Source: Yunchengibacter salinarum (GTDB lineage Bacteria; Pseudomonadota; Alphaproteobacteria; Sphingomonadales; Kordiimonadaceae). Taken from it: a stretch of 64,000 bases of DNA. The position numbers and the translations under genes were made by a program. How positions within the stretch are numbered: position 1 is the first letter of the stretch; each line of letters opens with the position of its first letter. Below are positions 35,846 to 44,848 of this stretch, one piece after another. Location of the stretch: contig NZ_JBBJLN010000002.1 in the NCBI RefSeq assembly GCF_037658235.1, positions 284,405 through 348,404 of the forward strand, given 5' to 3'. Below the pieces are notes generated by a model that saw only the letters and a list, made by a program, of their open reading frames with translations, was not told the origin of the DNA and searched no databases.

Positions 35846-37594
35846 GTGACGACCATTCAGGACATTGCCGCCGCCCAACCGCCCGACAGCCTGTCGGCGC
35901 CTGACAGCCTGCCGGAGCCGGGCGCCCCGGATATCGAGATCGCCCGCGCCGCCACCATGCGGCCCATTCTGCCCCTGGCGGAGGAGCGCATGGGCATTCC
36001 GGCGGATGCCCTGATCCCCTTCGGCCATTACAAGGCGAAACTGTCGCTGGATTATATAGACAGCCTCAAGGATCGCCCACGGGGAAAGCTGATTCTGGTG
36101 ACCGCCATCACCCCCACCCCGGCGGGAGAGGGCAAGACCACCACCAGCGTGGGGCTCAATGACGGTCTCAATGCCATCGGGATGCAATCCAGCGTCTGCC
36201 TTCGGGAACCGTCCCTCGGCCCCTGTTTCGGCATGAAGGGCGGGGCCGCCGGCGGTGGCCGGGCGCAGGCGGTGCCGATGGAGGACATCAATCTTCACTT
36301 CAACGGGGACTTCCACGCTATCACCTCGGCGCATAACCTGTTGTCGGCCATGATCGACAACCATCTGCACTGGGGCAACAAGCAGGATATCGACACCCGC
36401 CGCGTGGTCTGGCGCCGCGTGGTGGACATGAACGACCGGGCGCTCAGAAACATCACCATCGGGCTGGGCGGCCCGGCGCACGGTGTGCCGCGCGAAGACG
36501 GGTTCGACATCACCGTGGCCTCGGAGATCATGGCCATTCTGTGCCTGTCGGAAAGCCTGTCCGACCTGCAATTGCGTCTTGGGGACATCATCGTGGCCCG
36601 GCGCCGGGACAAAACCCCCGTCACCGCCCGCGACATCGGCGCCGACGGCGCCATGGCCGTTCTGCTGAAGGATGCGCTGGCGCCCAATCTGGTGCAGAGC
36701 CTGGAACACAATCCCGCCTTCATCCATGGCGGCCCGTTTGCCAATATCGCCCATGGTTGCAATTCGGTCATGGCCACCAAGGCGGCGCTGGCGCTTAACG
36801 ACGTGGTGGTGACGGAAGCGGGCTTCGGCGCTGATCTGGGGGCGGAGAAGTTTCTGGACATCAAGTGCCGCAAATCCGGCCTCAGCCCGGACGGCGTGGT
36901 GCTGGTGGCCACGATCCGCGCCCTGAAAATGCATGGCGGCGTGGGGCGCGACGATCTGGGGCAGGACGACCCGGATGCCGTCCGCCGCGGTGCGGTCAAT
37001 CTGAAGCGCCATGTGGAGAATTTGGGCCAGTTCGGCATCAGGCCGGTGGTGGCGCTCAATCATTTCATTCATGACAGTGACGCCGAAGTGGCGGCGGTGG
37101 AAGCGGCCTGTGCCGGGATCGGCGTCAGGGTGGTGGTGGCGAAGCACTGGGCCGAAGGCAGCCGGGGCACGACGGCGCTGGCTGAGGCGGTGCGTGACCA
37201 GATCCGGGACGCGCCCGTATCCCTGAAGCTGTCCTACCCGGACGAGATGACGCTGGAAGACAAGGTGCGCACCGTGGCCCAAAAGCTGTATCGCGCCGAC
37301 GATATCGCGGTGTCGGACGCGGCGGCCCGTCAGCTTCGGGAATTCGAGAAACTGGGCTATGGCCACTTCCCGGTCTGCATCGCCAAGACCCAGTACAGCT
37401 TTTCCGCCGATCCGACCGCCAAGGGCGCGCCGGATGGCTTCACCCTGCCTGTGCGCGAAGCGCGCCTGTCCGCCGGGGCCGGGTTCGTGGTGGTGGTTTG
37501 CGGCGACCTGATGACCATGCCGGGCCTGCCGCGCTATCCGGCGGCCCTGACCATCGGCCTGGACGAGGGGAACCGGATTGTCGGACTGTCCTGA
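35846..37594 (+). CDS. fhs: Formate--tetrahydrofolate ligase
   Basis: Interconverts formate, ATP and THF with 10-formyl-THF. The 582-residue protein is of normal length. ATP-binding TPTPAGEGKTTTS lies at about residues 90-102, with LREPSLGPCFGMKGGAAGGG and HNLLSAMIDNHLHWGN following. GTG start with an AGGAGAGA site 6 nt upstream. In a methyl-oxidation operon it can release formate from 10-formyl-THF with ATP formation. A separate folD for the methylene- to formyl-THF step is not in the window and must be encoded elsewhere. Confidence 0.96.
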   Translation: MTTIQDIAAAQPPDSLSAPDSLPEPGAPDIEIARAATMRPILPLAEERMGIPADALIPFGHYKAKLSLDYIDSLKDRPRGKLILVTAITPTPAGEGKTTTSVGLNDGLNAIGMQSSVCLREPSLGPCFGMKGGAAGGGRAQAVPMEDINLHFNGDFHAITSAHNLLSAMIDNHLHWGNKQDIDTRRVVWRRVVDMNDRALRNITIGLGGPAHGVPREDGFDITVASEIMAILCLSESLSDLQLRLGDIIVARRRDKTPVTARDIGADGAMAVLLKDALAPNLVQSLEHNPAFIHGGPFANIAHGCNSVMATKAALALNDVVVTEAGFGADLGAEKFLDIKCRKSGLSPDGVVLVATIRALKMHGGVGRDDLGQDDPDAVRRGAVNLKRHVENLGQFGIRPVVALNHFIHDSDAEVAAVEAACAGIGVRVVVAKHWAEGSRGTTALAEAVRDQIRDAPVSLKLSYPDEMTLEDKVRTVAQKLYRADDIAVSDAAARQLREFEKLGYGHFPVCIAKTQYSFSADPTAKGAPDGFTLPVREARLSAGAGFVVVVCGDLMTMPGLPRYPAALTIGLDEGNRIVGLS

Positions 37595-37597
37595 CCC

Positions 37598-38506
37598 ATG
37601 ACGGGCCTGTCTTTGCAGTCGGGAGCAGCGCTGACAACGCCGACCGCCCTGGCCGATGCCGTTTTCGCCGGAAGTCTGGTGCATGTGACAGAGGTGCCCG
37701 CCCTGCGGCGGCTGGGTGCGCGGGTGCGGGCGATCCTGTGCGATTGCTTCAACAGCGACAACCCTGAAGCGGCGGAGGCCCATATGGCCCCGTCAGTCTT
37801 CCGCAAAGCCAGCACCGCGGCCCGCAAGCGCGTGGCGGAAGACAGCGCGGTTCAGGGGGCGTGGCTGGATGTGCTGGCGGCCTTCGGCCATGATCGTGAA
37901 ACAACACTGAGCGACCGTCTGCGGCTCAGGGTGGTGCCGAGCCGCCTTGCGGCGCGCGGGCGGCGCACATTGCCCCTGCCGCCCCACCGGGACAGTTGGG
38001 GTGCGGGGCTGGACGCGCAGGTCAACTGGTGGCTGCCGCTTTATCCGCTGCGGGAAGGCAATACCATGGTGCTTTGGCCGGGCCTGTTCGATACGGCCCT
38101 GCCGAACGATACGGCACACTGGTCGTTCGAGGCGCTCCGCGCCGACACCACGGGCGATTATCCCCTGCTGCCCAGCCTGACCGGCCCGCCGCCCGGCGGT
38201 GGCCGCCCGGTTCTGATCCCGCCCGATACGCTGCTGGCCTTTTCCGCCGCGCATCTGCACGCCAGCCATGTGGTGCCGGACGGGTGCAGCCGCTTCAGCC
38301 TGGATTGCCGCACGCTCCGGCTGCCTGATCATGAAGCCGGGCGCGGCGCCCCTAATGTGGACCGGGCACCGATGACACCACGCCTGGAATGGTTCACCCC
38401 GCTTGAGACCCTTCGCGCCCATGTTCGGGGCGAAGGCCGGCCAACCCGCGCACCGGGGGCGTCCGCCGCCGGGGCCGCGCACGACAGTATGGGAGAGACG
38501 ACATGA
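37598..38506 (+). CDS. Putative 2-oxoglutarate/Fe(II)-dependent oxygenase-like protein
   Basis: A 302-residue protein I cannot assign to a named family. Features fit a double-stranded beta-helix 2OG-Fe(II) oxygenase: LPPHRDSWGAG supplies an HXD pair (His and Asp two residues apart) at about residues 128-130, a distal histidine lies in HLHASHVVPD, and an arginine suited to bind 2-oxoglutarate follows in SRFSLDCRTLRL. The start is 3 nt after the fhs stop, and the end overlaps the dehydrogenase gene (ATGA), so expression is tightly tied to C1 oxidation. An oxidative N- or O-demethylase role is plausible but inferred. Confidence 0.6.
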   Translation: MTGLSLQSGAALTTPTALADAVFAGSLVHVTEVPALRRLGARVRAILCDCFNSDNPEAAEAHMAPSVFRKASTAARKRVAEDSAVQGAWLDVLAAFGHDRETTLSDRLRLRVVPSRLAARGRRTLPLPPHRDSWGAGLDAQVNWWLPLYPLREGNTMVLWPGLFDTALPNDTAHWSFEALRADTTGDYPLLPSLTGPPPGGGRPVLIPPDTLLAFSAAHLHASHVVPDGCSRFSLDCRTLRLPDHEAGRGAPNVDRAPMTPRLEWFTPLETLRAHVRGEGRPTRAPGASAAGAAHDSMGETT

Positions 38507-40938
38507 CGGAGACGGCACGGGTCGTTGTCATTGGTGGCGGTGTTGTGGGGGTCTCCACCCTGTATCATCTGACGCAGAAGGGCTGGTCGGACGTGACTCT
38601 GATCGAGCGCAAGGAGCTGACATCCGGGTCCACCTGGCACGCGGCGGGCCTGTTGCCCCTGTTCAATATGAGCTATTCCGTGGGCCAGATTCACAAATAT
38701 TCGGTCAATCTCTATCGCCGTCTGGGGGAGGAAAGCGGCGAGGATATCGGCTTCCGCCCGGTCAGCAATATCCGGCTTGCCACCACGCGGGACCGGATGG
38801 ACGAATATCACCAATATGCGGGCGTGGCGGAGACCATCGGCGTGCATGTGGACTTTCTCACCCCCGACGAGGTGCGGGATATCTGGCCGCTCTGTGTGAC
38901 GGACGGCCTGGTCGGCGCCATTCGCCACCCGGACGACGGCTATGTGCAGCCCGCCGACCTGACCCAATGTCTGGCGCGCAAGGCCCGCGCCGGGGGTGCC
39001 ACCATAAGGCGTTATACCACCGTCACCGGCATAGAACGCCAGTCGAACGGGGAATGGTTGGTGCGCACGGACAAGGGGGATATCCGCTGTGAGCATGTGG
39101 TTTCCGCCACCGGTAATTTCGCCCGGCAGACCGGCGCCATGGTGGGGTTGAATGTGCCCGTCATGCCGGTGGAGCACCAGTTCATCGTGACCGAGCCACA
39201 CCCGTTGATCAAGGAACGCCATGCCAAAGGGTTGCCGGAGCTGGGTGTTCTGCGGGAGTCCGATGGCTCCTGGTACATGCGGGAGGAGGCGGGTGGTCTG
39301 CTGCTCGGCCCCTATGAAAAGGGTGCGCCCGCCTGCTACCGGAACGGCCCGCACCCGGACAGCGAATATGAGCTGTTTCAGGAGGATATCGACCGGCTGA
39401 TGCCGCATATCGAGTCCGCCATCGCGCGGGTGCCGATCTTCAGCGAAGCGGGCGTCAAGGAAGTGTATAACGGCGCCATCGCCTATACGCCGGACGGTAA
39501 CCCGGTGGTCGGCCCGGCGCCGGGCGTGCGTAATTTCTGGCTGAACGAGGGGCACAGTTTCGGCATCACCGCCGCTGGCGGGGCGGGCTGGCAACTGGCC
39601 GAATGGATCGTGGAGGGCGAGCCCGGCATCGACATGCTGGGCGTGGACCCCCGCCGTTACGGCGATTATGTGACCCATGGCTATCTGGTGGAAAAGAACG
39701 AGGAAGCCTATGCCAATGTGTTCACCATCCACTACCCGGACGAGGAGCGCCCCGCCGCGCGACCTCACCGCACGGCGCCCTGCTATGACAGGATGAAGGC
39801 GCGGGGCGCGGTTTTCGGCCAGAAATTCGGCTGGGAACGGCCCAACTGGTTCGCGCCGCAAGGGTGGCAGCAGGAAGATCACTGGTCCTTCCGCCGCTCC
39901 CGCTGGTTCGAGCCGGTGGGCGAAGAGGTGCGCAATGTGACAAGCAATGTGGGCCTGCTGGACATGACCGCCTTCGCCAAGGCGCGTGTGTCGGGGCCGG
40001 GGGCGCAGGATTTTCTGGACCGGCTGGTGGCCAACCGGCTGCCGAAGGCCGTGGGGCGCATCACCCTGGCGCACGCCCTGTCGCCCGGTGGCGGCGTCCA
40101 CAGCGAGTTCACCATCATGCGGGAAGCGGCGGACAGTTTCTATCTGGTTTCCGCCGGGGCCTATCAATGCCTAGATCATGACTGGCTGCGGCGCCATATG
40201 CCCGATGACGGCAGCGTGCGCCTGGACAATCTGACCAACACTCTGGGCGTGCTGGTGCTGGCCGGGCCGAAGGCGCGGGATGTGCTGCAATCCCTGTCGC
40301 CGGATGATTTTTCCAACGATGCTTTCAAATGGCTGACCGGGCGGGATGTGACCATCGCCATGGCGCCGGTGCGGGCCATGCGGGTGAATTTCGTCGGCGA
40401 ACTGGGGTGGGAACTGCACCATCCCATCGAATATCAGAACCAGCTTTTCGATGCGCTCATGGAGGCTGGCGAGCCGCACGGCATCAAACCCTTCGGCATC
40501 CGGGCCATGGAATCCATGCGGATCGAAAAGTCCTATCGTATGCCGGGGGCGGAGCTGTCCATCGAATATGCGGCGCTGGAATCCGGGCTCGATCGCTTCG
40601 TGCACCTGAACAAGGGGGATTTCAACGGGCGGGATGCGCTGACCCGCTGGCAGGCATCCGGTTTCGATAACCGGTTGGTGACGCTGGAAGTGACCGATGT
40701 GACGGATGTCGACCCCGTGGGCAACAATCCGCTGTACCGGGATGGCGCGCTGATTGGCCGGGTGACCAGCGCGGCCTATGGCTTTCGCACACAGAAAAGC
40801 CTGGCGCTTGCCATGGTCCGCCCCGATCTGGCCGAGGCGGGGGAGCGGTTCGAGATTGATATTCTGGGCCAGCGCCACAGCGCGGTGGTGGTGCCGGAAA
40901 GCCCGTTCGACCCGGACAACACCGCTCTGCGGTCCTGA
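38503..40938 (+). CDS. Dimethylglycine/sarcosine dehydrogenase-like flavoprotein (DAO + GcvT)
   Basis: An 811-residue two-domain enzyme. The N-terminal DAO-type FAD domain has VVIGGGVVGVSTLYHL at about 8-23 and STWHAAGL, where His46 fits the covalent-FAD histidine of dimethylglycine dehydrogenases. The C-terminal GcvT-like domain (about 430-811) includes GWELHHPIEYQN and SMRIEKSYRMPGAELSIEY. Such enzymes oxidise N-methyl groups and hand the carbon to THF as methylene-THF. Dimethylglycine is the expected substrate beside sarcosine oxidase, although related flavoproteins act on other N-methyl compounds. Last gene of the run that begins at 33.4 kb. Confidence 0.88.
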   Translation: MTETARVVVIGGGVVGVSTLYHLTQKGWSDVTLIERKELTSGSTWHAAGLLPLFNMSYSVGQIHKYSVNLYRRLGEESGEDIGFRPVSNIRLATTRDRMDEYHQYAGVAETIGVHVDFLTPDEVRDIWPLCVTDGLVGAIRHPDDGYVQPADLTQCLARKARAGGATIRRYTTVTGIERQSNGEWLVRTDKGDIRCEHVVSATGNFARQTGAMVGLNVPVMPVEHQFIVTEPHPLIKERHAKGLPELGVLRESDGSWYMREEAGGLLLGPYEKGAPACYRNGPHPDSEYELFQEDIDRLMPHIESAIARVPIFSEAGVKEVYNGAIAYTPDGNPVVGPAPGVRNFWLNEGHSFGITAAGGAGWQLAEWIVEGEPGIDMLGVDPRRYGDYVTHGYLVEKNEEAYANVFTIHYPDEERPAARPHRTAPCYDRMKARGAVFGQKFGWERPNWFAPQGWQQEDHWSFRRSRWFEPVGEEVRNVTSNVGLLDMTAFAKARVSGPGAQDFLDRLVANRLPKAVGRITLAHALSPGGGVHSEFTIMREAADSFYLVSAGAYQCLDHDWLRRHMPDDGSVRLDNLTNTLGVLVLAGPKARDVLQSLSPDDFSNDAFKWLTGRDVTIAMAPVRAMRVNFVGELGWELHHPIEYQNQLFDALMEAGEPHGIKPFGIRAMESMRIEKSYRMPGAELSIEYAALESGLDRFVHLNKGDFNGRDALTRWQASGFDNRLVTLEVTDVTDVDPVGNNPLYRDGALIGRVTSAAYGFRTQKSLALAMVRPDLAEAGERFEIDILGQRHSAVVVPESPFDPDNTALRS

Positions 40939-40986
40939 ACATGCCGGCCTCTGGCCAGTATCGGCCCGCAAGGTCATAATGCGGTC

Positions 40987-41583
40987 ATGGAAAACTGCGG
41001 CATGGCCCTTCTGGGAGTTATATTGGCGGGCGGGCGCGGCGAGCGTCTTGGCCGGGGGGACAAGGCGGCGGTGGCCCTTGGTGGCCGCACCCTGCTGGAC
41101 CGTGCCGTTTCGCGCTTGATGCCGCAGGTGGACGATGTGGTGATCAGTGGCCGGGACGATGGCGGGTTCGACCTGCCCGTGCTGGGCGATGCACCGGGCG
41201 GGGTGCGGGGGCCGCTTGCCGGTATCCGGGCCGCGCGCCGTCATGCCGGGGCGAAATATGACGGCTTGTTGACCGTGCCGGTGGATGCCCCCTTTTTTCC
41301 CCATGATCTGGCGGCCCGGCTGACGGCGCCCGGCGGCCCCGCCATCGCCGTGGCCGGGGGGCGGGCGCATCCGGTCCTGGGCTATTGGCCCCTTGCCGCA
41401 CTGGACCGCGCCCGCGCGCTGTTCGAGACGGACGGTGGCCGCCCCGTGCAGGATTTGATATCAGCCACCGCCGCCGCAGAGGTGCCGTTCGAAGATGCCG
41501 ATGCCTTTTTCAATATAAACCGCCCGGCGGACCTGACCCGCGCTGAACACATGCTGGCCGCACGCACTGGCACGGAGCGATAA
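40987..41583 (+). CDS. mobA: Molybdenum cofactor guanylyltransferase
   Basis: Adds GMP to molybdopterin to form MGD, needed by the bis-MGD formate dehydrogenase encoded next door. The 198-residue nucleotidyltransferase has LGVILAGGRGERLGRGDKA at the N-terminus, GPLAGIRAARRH, and TVPVDAPFFP with the metal-binding Asp. The ATG at 40987 has a weak ribosome-binding site; the ATG at 41002, nearer the conserved core, is an alternative. Convergent with fdsA, separated by the repeat array. Confidence 0.92.
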   Translation: MENCGMALLGVILAGGRGERLGRGDKAAVALGGRTLLDRAVSRLMPQVDDVVISGRDDGGFDLPVLGDAPGGVRGPLAGIRAARRHAGAKYDGLLTVPVDAPFFPHDLAARLTAPGGPAIAVAGGRAHPVLGYWPLAALDRARALFETDGGRPVQDLISATAAAEVPFEDADAFFNINRPADLTRAEHMLAARTGTER

Positions 41584-41599
41584 ACAAAACAGCTTCCCG

Positions 41600-41992
41600 C
41601 CCGCACCGGCGTTGCCTCTACCGCCATCCCGCCAAACGCGGGATGAGCGGAGGCCACGACCGTGGCCCGCCGCCTATGCGGCGCCCTCGCGGAGCGCGCG
41701 CGATAGCGCGCTTGCGTGAGCGGAGACAAACCCGCACCGGCGTTGCCTCTACCGCCATCCCGCCAAACGCGGGATGAGCGGAGGCCACGACCGTGGCCCG
41801 CCGCCCCTGCGGCGCCCTCGCGGAGCGCGCGCGATAGCGCGCTTGCGTGAGCGGTAACAAACCCGCACCGACGTTGCTTCTACCGCCATCCCGCCAAACG
41901 CGGGATGAGCGGAGGCCACGACCGTGGCCCGCCGCCTATGCGGCGCCCTCGCGGAGCGCGCGCGATAGCGCGCTTGCGTGAGCGGTAACAAA
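41600..41992. repeat. Three tandem copies of a 131-bp palindrome-rich repeat
   Basis: Copies start at 41600, 41731 and 41862 and are nearly identical. Each contains several inverted arms: ATCCCGC/GCGGGAT, GGCCACG/CGTGGCC, GCCGC/GCGGC and GCGCGC/GCGCGC around GATA. The period is not a multiple of three, so frames drawn through the copies are not genes. It fills the whole gap between the convergent mobA and fdsA genes. A diverged, inverted version lies at 59573-59967. Confidence 0.95.
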
Positions 41993-41998
41993 CCCCGC

Positions 41999-44848
41999 CT
42001 ATTCGGCGGGCTCCGTGGTGATCACCCGGCTTTCCCGGCCAAAGGCGCGGTCTTCTTCCTGCCAGTCGGACAGGGCGTTGGTCAGCCGCACATCCACCGC
42101 CGTGACCTTGTATTCCGGGCAGTTGGTGGCCCAGTCGCTCAGTTCGGTGGTCACCACATTGGTGCCGCTTTCCGGGTTGTGGAAGGTGGTATAGACCACG
42201 CCCGGCGCCACCCGATCCGAGATTTCGGCGGCCAGGGTCACATCCCCCTTGCGGCTGGCGACGCGCACCCGGTCACCGGTGCGGATGCCCCGTTGCTCGG
42301 CATCGTGGGGATGGATTTCCAGCACATCCTCGTCGTGCCAGCGGGCGTTTTCCGTACGCCGGGTCTGGGCGCCCACATTGTACTGGCTGAGAATGCGTCC
42401 GGTGGTCAGGATCAGCGGGAAGCGCCGGTTCACTTTTTCCGGCGTGGCCACATAATCGGTGACGACGAAATGCCCTTCGCCGCGCACGAAGCGGTCCACA
42501 TGCATGATGGGCGTGCCCTGGGGCGCGGCCTCGTTGCAGGGCCACTGAATGCTGCCCTCCCGGTCCAGCCGCTCGAAACTGATGCCGGCAAAGCTCGGTG
42601 TCAGGCGGGCCACTTCGTCCATGATATCGGCGGCACTGTCATAGTGCATGTCATAGCCCATGCGGCTGGCCAGTTCCGCGGCCACCTGCCACTCATGCTT
42701 GCCGCATTGCGGGTCCATGACGGGCCGCACGCGCGAGGTGCGCCGCTCCGCATTGATGAAGGTGCCGTCCTTTTCAAGAAAGCTGGTGCCGGGCAGGAAG
42801 ATATGGGCGTAGCGCGCGGTTTCGTTCAGGAAAAGATCCTGTACGATCAGGCAGTCCAGCGCCTTGAGGGCCGCCTGAATGTGGCGGGTGTTGGGGTCCG
42901 ACTGGGCGATGTCTTCCCCTTGAATGAACATGCCCCGGTAGCGGCCATCAATGGCGGCGTCCATCATGTTGGGGATGCGGTGGCCGGGTTCGCCGTCCAG
43001 GGTTACGCCCCAGTCCGCCTCGAAGGCATGGCGCACGACATCGTCCGACACCGGACGGTATCCGGCGAATTCATGCGGGAAGGAGCCCATGTCACAGGAC
43101 CCCTGTACATTGTTCTGGCCCCGCAACGGGTTCACGCCCGCGCCGTTGATGCCCAGATTGCCGGTGGCCATGGCCAGATTGGCCAGCGCCATGACGGCGG
43201 TGGACCCTTGTGAATGTTCGGTCACGCCGAGGCCGTAATAAATGGCCGATCGCGGCCCCTCGGCATACAGCCGGGCAGCCGCGCGAATGTCCTCGGCGGG
43301 CGCGCCGATCTCCCCGGCCACGGCTTCGGGGGCGAAGCGCGGATCAGCGACGAAATCCCGCCATTCGGCGAAGCTGTCCGCCTCGCAGCGGTCGGCCACA
43401 TAGGGCGTGTCCACCAGCCCTTCGGTCACCACCACATGGGCCAGGGCGTTCAGCATCAGCACATTGGTGCCGGGCTTCAGCGGCAGATGGTGGTCCGCCC
43501 GGATATGGGGCTGTTTCACCAGGCCGATGCGCCGGGGATCAATCACGATCAGCCGCGCTCCCTGTCGCAGGCGGCGCTTCATCTGGCTGGCAAAGACGGG
43601 GTGGGCCTCGGTGGGGTTGGCGCCGATAACCAGAATCACGTCCGCCGCCATTACGCTGTCGAAATCCTGGGTTCCGGCGGACGTGCCCAGCGTCTGCTTC
43701 AGGCCGTACCCGGTGGGGGAGTGGCAGACCCGCGCGCAGGTATCCACATTATTGTTGCCAAAGGCGGCGCGGATCATTTTCTGGACGGCGAACACCTCCT
43801 CATTGGTGCAGCGGGAAGAGGTGATGCCGCCAATGGCCTTGCGACCATGCGTTTCGCGGATGGCGGTCAGCCTGCGGGCGGCTTCATCCAGCGCGTGATC
43901 CCAACCGGTTTCCCGCCAGGGGTCCGTGATGCTGTCCCGGATCATGGGTTTGGTGATGCGATCCGGGTGCATGGCATAGCCCCAGGCGAAGCGCCCCTTG
44001 ACGCAGCTATGGCCGTGATTGGCCTTGCCGTGCTTGCTGGGCACCATGCGGATCAGTTGGTCCCCCTTCATTTCGGCCTTGAAGCCGCAACCCACCCCGC
44101 AATAGGCGCAGGTGGTCTCCACGGCGCGATCCGGCAGCCCGGCATCAAGCACGGATTTTTCCGTCAGCGCGTCCGTGGGGCAGGCTTGCACACAGGCGCC
44201 GCAAGACACGCACTCGGACTCGAAAAAGCTTTCCCCGGCGCTGGCCGCCACATGGCTGCCAAAGCCACGGCCTGCGATGGTCAGCGCCAGTGTGCCCTGA
44301 ATTTCGTCACAGGCGCGCACGCAGCGGGAACAGACGATGCAGGAACCGGGATCGAAACTGAAATAGGGGTTGCTGTGGTCCCGTTCCGGCCTTGGGCTGG
44401 CCGTGTCCGGGCGGAAGCGCGCGGCGTCCGCGCCAAGGTCCGCGGCGATCTGCTCCAGTTCGCAGCCGCCGGTGTGCGCCGCCGGGTCATGGTCGGACAG
44501 GTACAGTTCCGCAATGCCCTTGCGCATTGCCTGAAGGCGCGCCGAGCGGGTGGTGACGGTCATGCCCTCCGCCACCGGCGTGGTGCAGGACGCGGGCGTG
44601 CCCGCCTTGCCTTCGATTTCCACCAGGCACATGCGGCAGGAGCCGAAGGGCTCAAGGCTTTCCGTGGCACACAGCCTGGGAATGTCCACCCCCGCTTTCG
44701 CCGCCGCCCGCATCAGGGTGGTGCCCGCCGGTGCGGTGACGCTGTGTCCGTCAATGGTCAGGGATACGGGGTCGCCCTCGCCGTTTTTCGGCGGCGGGGT
44801 GCCCATATCGGGTTCCAGATAGTGCGGTTTGGCGAATTGCGTGGTCAT
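41999..44848 (-). CDS. fdsA: NAD-dependent formate dehydrogenase, alpha (catalytic) subunit
   Basis: Oxidises formate to CO2 at a Mo-bis-MGD centre in the soluble cytoplasmic FdsABG complex. The 949-residue protein is modular: N-terminal 2Fe-2S domain (SLEPFGSCRMCLVEIEG), a His/Cys cluster site (HTGGCEL), two 4Fe-4S sites (CIVCSRCVRACDE; CVSCGACVQACP), then CAYCGVGC and the molybdenum domains. The Mo ligand is an ordinary cysteine (ARVCHSPTGYGL), not selenocysteine. A 4-nt overlap joins it to fdsB. Final gene of fdhD-fdsG-fdsB-fdsA, collecting formate from the folate and glutathione routes. Confidence 0.95.
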   Translation of the reverse strand: MTTQFAKPHYLEPDMGTPPPKNGEGDPVSLTIDGHSVTAPAGTTLMRAAAKAGVDIPRLCATESLEPFGSCRMCLVEIEGKAGTPASCTTPVAEGMTVTTRSARLQAMRKGIAELYLSDHDPAAHTGGCELEQIAADLGADAARFRPDTASPRPERDHSNPYFSFDPGSCIVCSRCVRACDEIQGTLALTIAGRGFGSHVAASAGESFFESECVSCGACVQACPTDALTEKSVLDAGLPDRAVETTCAYCGVGCGFKAEMKGDQLIRMVPSKHGKANHGHSCVKGRFAWGYAMHPDRITKPMIRDSITDPWRETGWDHALDEAARRLTAIRETHGRKAIGGITSSRCTNEEVFAVQKMIRAAFGNNNVDTCARVCHSPTGYGLKQTLGTSAGTQDFDSVMAADVILVIGANPTEAHPVFASQMKRRLRQGARLIVIDPRRIGLVKQPHIRADHHLPLKPGTNVLMLNALAHVVVTEGLVDTPYVADRCEADSFAEWRDFVADPRFAPEAVAGEIGAPAEDIRAAARLYAEGPRSAIYYGLGVTEHSQGSTAVMALANLAMATGNLGINGAGVNPLRGQNNVQGSCDMGSFPHEFAGYRPVSDDVVRHAFEADWGVTLDGEPGHRIPNMMDAAIDGRYRGMFIQGEDIAQSDPNTRHIQAALKALDCLIVQDLFLNETARYAHIFLPGTSFLEKDGTFINAERRTSRVRPVMDPQCGKHEWQVAAELASRMGYDMHYDSAADIMDEVARLTPSFAGISFERLDREGSIQWPCNEAAPQGTPIMHVDRFVRGEGHFVVTDYVATPEKVNRRFPLILTTGRILSQYNVGAQTRRTENARWHDEDVLEIHPHDAEQRGIRTGDRVRVASRKGDVTLAAEISDRVAPGVVYTTFHNPESGTNVVTTELSDWATNCPEYKVTAVDVRLTNALSDWQEEDRAFGRESRVITTEPAE

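Noticed and set aside
35468..37783. Minus-strand open frame of 771 codons opposite fhs
   Set aside because: Fully antisense to a complete formate-THF ligase and neighbours; no protein-like motif.
41618..41991. Short minus-strand frames with recurring VVASAHPAFGGMAVEAT peptide
   Set aside because: Produced by the 131-bp non-coding repeat, whose period is not divisible by three.
43720..43740. Selenocysteine at the formate dehydrogenase active site
   Set aside because: The codon in the ARVCHSPTG block is TGC (cysteine), so no selenocysteine insertion is needed.
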